NCBI GenBank assembly: GCA_022821985.1
Contig: JAJECP010000035.1
Location: forward strand, 124,001 to 188,000
Direction of reading: 5' to 3'
Origin: Acidimicrobiia bacterium
Lineage (GTDB): Bacteria; Actinomycetota; Acidimicrobiia; Acidimicrobiales; Poriferisodalaceae
Length of the DNA stretch: 64,000 nt
Under the pieces are notes generated by a model. It did no database searches and was not told the DNA's origin. It saw only the letters and a program-made list of their open reading frames with translations. Positions 63,555 through 64,000 of the stretch are shown in pieces (the first letter of the stretch is position 1; each line of letters opens with the position of its first letter). Both the position numbers and the translations under genes were made by a program.

Positions 63555-64000
63555 TCAGGCGCCGCGCCGCTGCGCGAGCAGCTGGGTGACGGCTTGGCCG
63601 TCGGCCTGGCCGCGGGTGGCCTTCATCACTGCTCCCACGAACACGCCGGCCACCTTGGCCTCACCGGCGCAGAACTTCTCCCACGCTTCGGGGTTGTCCG
63701 CGATGGCCTGATCGACCAGCGACTCCAGCTCGGCTGTGTCCATGGCTTCGAAACCCAGCTCGGCGGCGATCGCCGCCGGATCAGCGCTGCCGGCGGCTGC
63801 TCGCTCGCACATGATTCCCAGCACCGTCTTGGCTTGCGTCGCAGTGAGCTGCCCTGAAGTCTCCATCTGGACCAGCGAGGCCAGATGGTCGATGCCAAGC
63901 AGTTCGGCTCCGTCAAGGGCCAAGTTCTGCACGGCATGGGTCATCGTGCGCTTGGCATCGGCTCCCGCCTCGATGGCTTCCAATACCACCGGTGCCAGGC
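63555..64000 (-). CDS. gatB: Aspartyl/glutamyl-tRNA amidotransferase subunit B, C-terminal part
   Basis: The 3' end of gatB, open through the right edge (148 residues visible). The visible part is the GatB_Yqey tail: TMTHAVQNLALDGAELLG-like linker, LTATQAKTVLGIMCERA, IADNPEAWEKFCAGEAKVAG, and the terminal FVGAVMKATRGQADGQAV, which is the conserved GatB/YqeY ending. GatB kinase-activates Glu-tRNA(Gln) for transamidation. Its presence with gltX and no visible glnS fits indirect Gln-tRNA synthesis. Confidence 0.95.
   Translation of the reverse strand, partial: LAPVVLEAIEAGADAKRTMTHAVQNLALDGAELLGIDHLASLVQMETSGQLTATQAKTVLGIMCERAAAGSADPAAIAAELGFEAMDTAELESLVDQAIADNPEAWEKFCAGEAKVAGVFVGAVMKATRGQADGQAVTQLLAQRRGA

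Overview
The window is GC-rich DNA from an actinobacterium, most likely of the Acidimicrobiia (inference from G+C, GTG starts with purine-rich Shine-Dalgarno sites, liv/dpp lipoproteins with long acidic linkers, LLM-type flavin oxidoreductases, and a GltX plus GatB pairing). It carries two tRNA genes and about 50 protein genes. No rRNA, CRISPR array or complete insertion sequence was seen.

Layout. 1-9,036: one tightly overlapping minus-strand operon that looks like a DNA-phosphorothioation (Ssp-type) defence island: a small excisionase-type HTH protein, a cysteine desulfurase (SspA/DndA-like), a DUF4007 protein (SspB-like), a 1,157-residue P-loop ATPase (SspC-like) and a PAPS-reductase-type protein (SspD-like). 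Two atypical cistrons follow: a 695-residue protein with RNA-polymerase alpha-CTD-like and sigma-region-4-like segments, and a PLD-like protein cut by the left edge. 9.2-16.1 kb: acyl-CoA ligase, tRNA-Glu, DUF3179 lipoprotein, polysaccharide deacetylase, acyl-CoA dehydrogenase and a nitroreductase-SRPBCC fusion. 16.2-21.8 kb: an AbiE-type toxin-antitoxin pair whose antitoxin-like protein carries a transposase-type zinc ribbon, a segment bounded by inverted repeats, and a frameshifted repeat-rich Calx-beta surface protein with a G9 tract behind its signal peptide.

22-30.7 kb: a branched-chain amino acid (Liv) ABC transporter operon, livG-livF-livH-livM-livH-livM-SBP, with two permease pairs and a strong terminator. 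30.9-33.6 kb: tRNA-Gln and gltX with two small upstream genes. 33.7-39.1 kb: cimA-leuB on one strand, greA and leuCD on the other. 39.1-42.3 kb: a glutamine-amidotransferase/cytochrome P450 fusion with an SsuD-like flavin monooxygenase. 42.4-52.3 kb: a dipeptide-type ABC transporter (dppABCDF) co-oriented with two amidohydrolases and a COG0523 GTPase. 52.3-57.1 kb: serA, an aspartate-type aminotransferase, serC, an RDD protein and a YqgE protein. 57.1-60.8 kb: ilvBNC behind an attenuator-like leader. 60.8-64 kb: a sugar-dehydrogenase lipoprotein, a MATE transporter and the 3' end of gatB.

Themes: branched-chain amino acid synthesis (cimA, leuBCD, ilvBNC) and uptake (liv) lie together. GltX, GatB, tRNA-Gln and tRNA-Glu fit the indirect Gln-tRNA pathway. 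The 5' end is a defence island, and the 16-22 kb stretch is accessory DNA.
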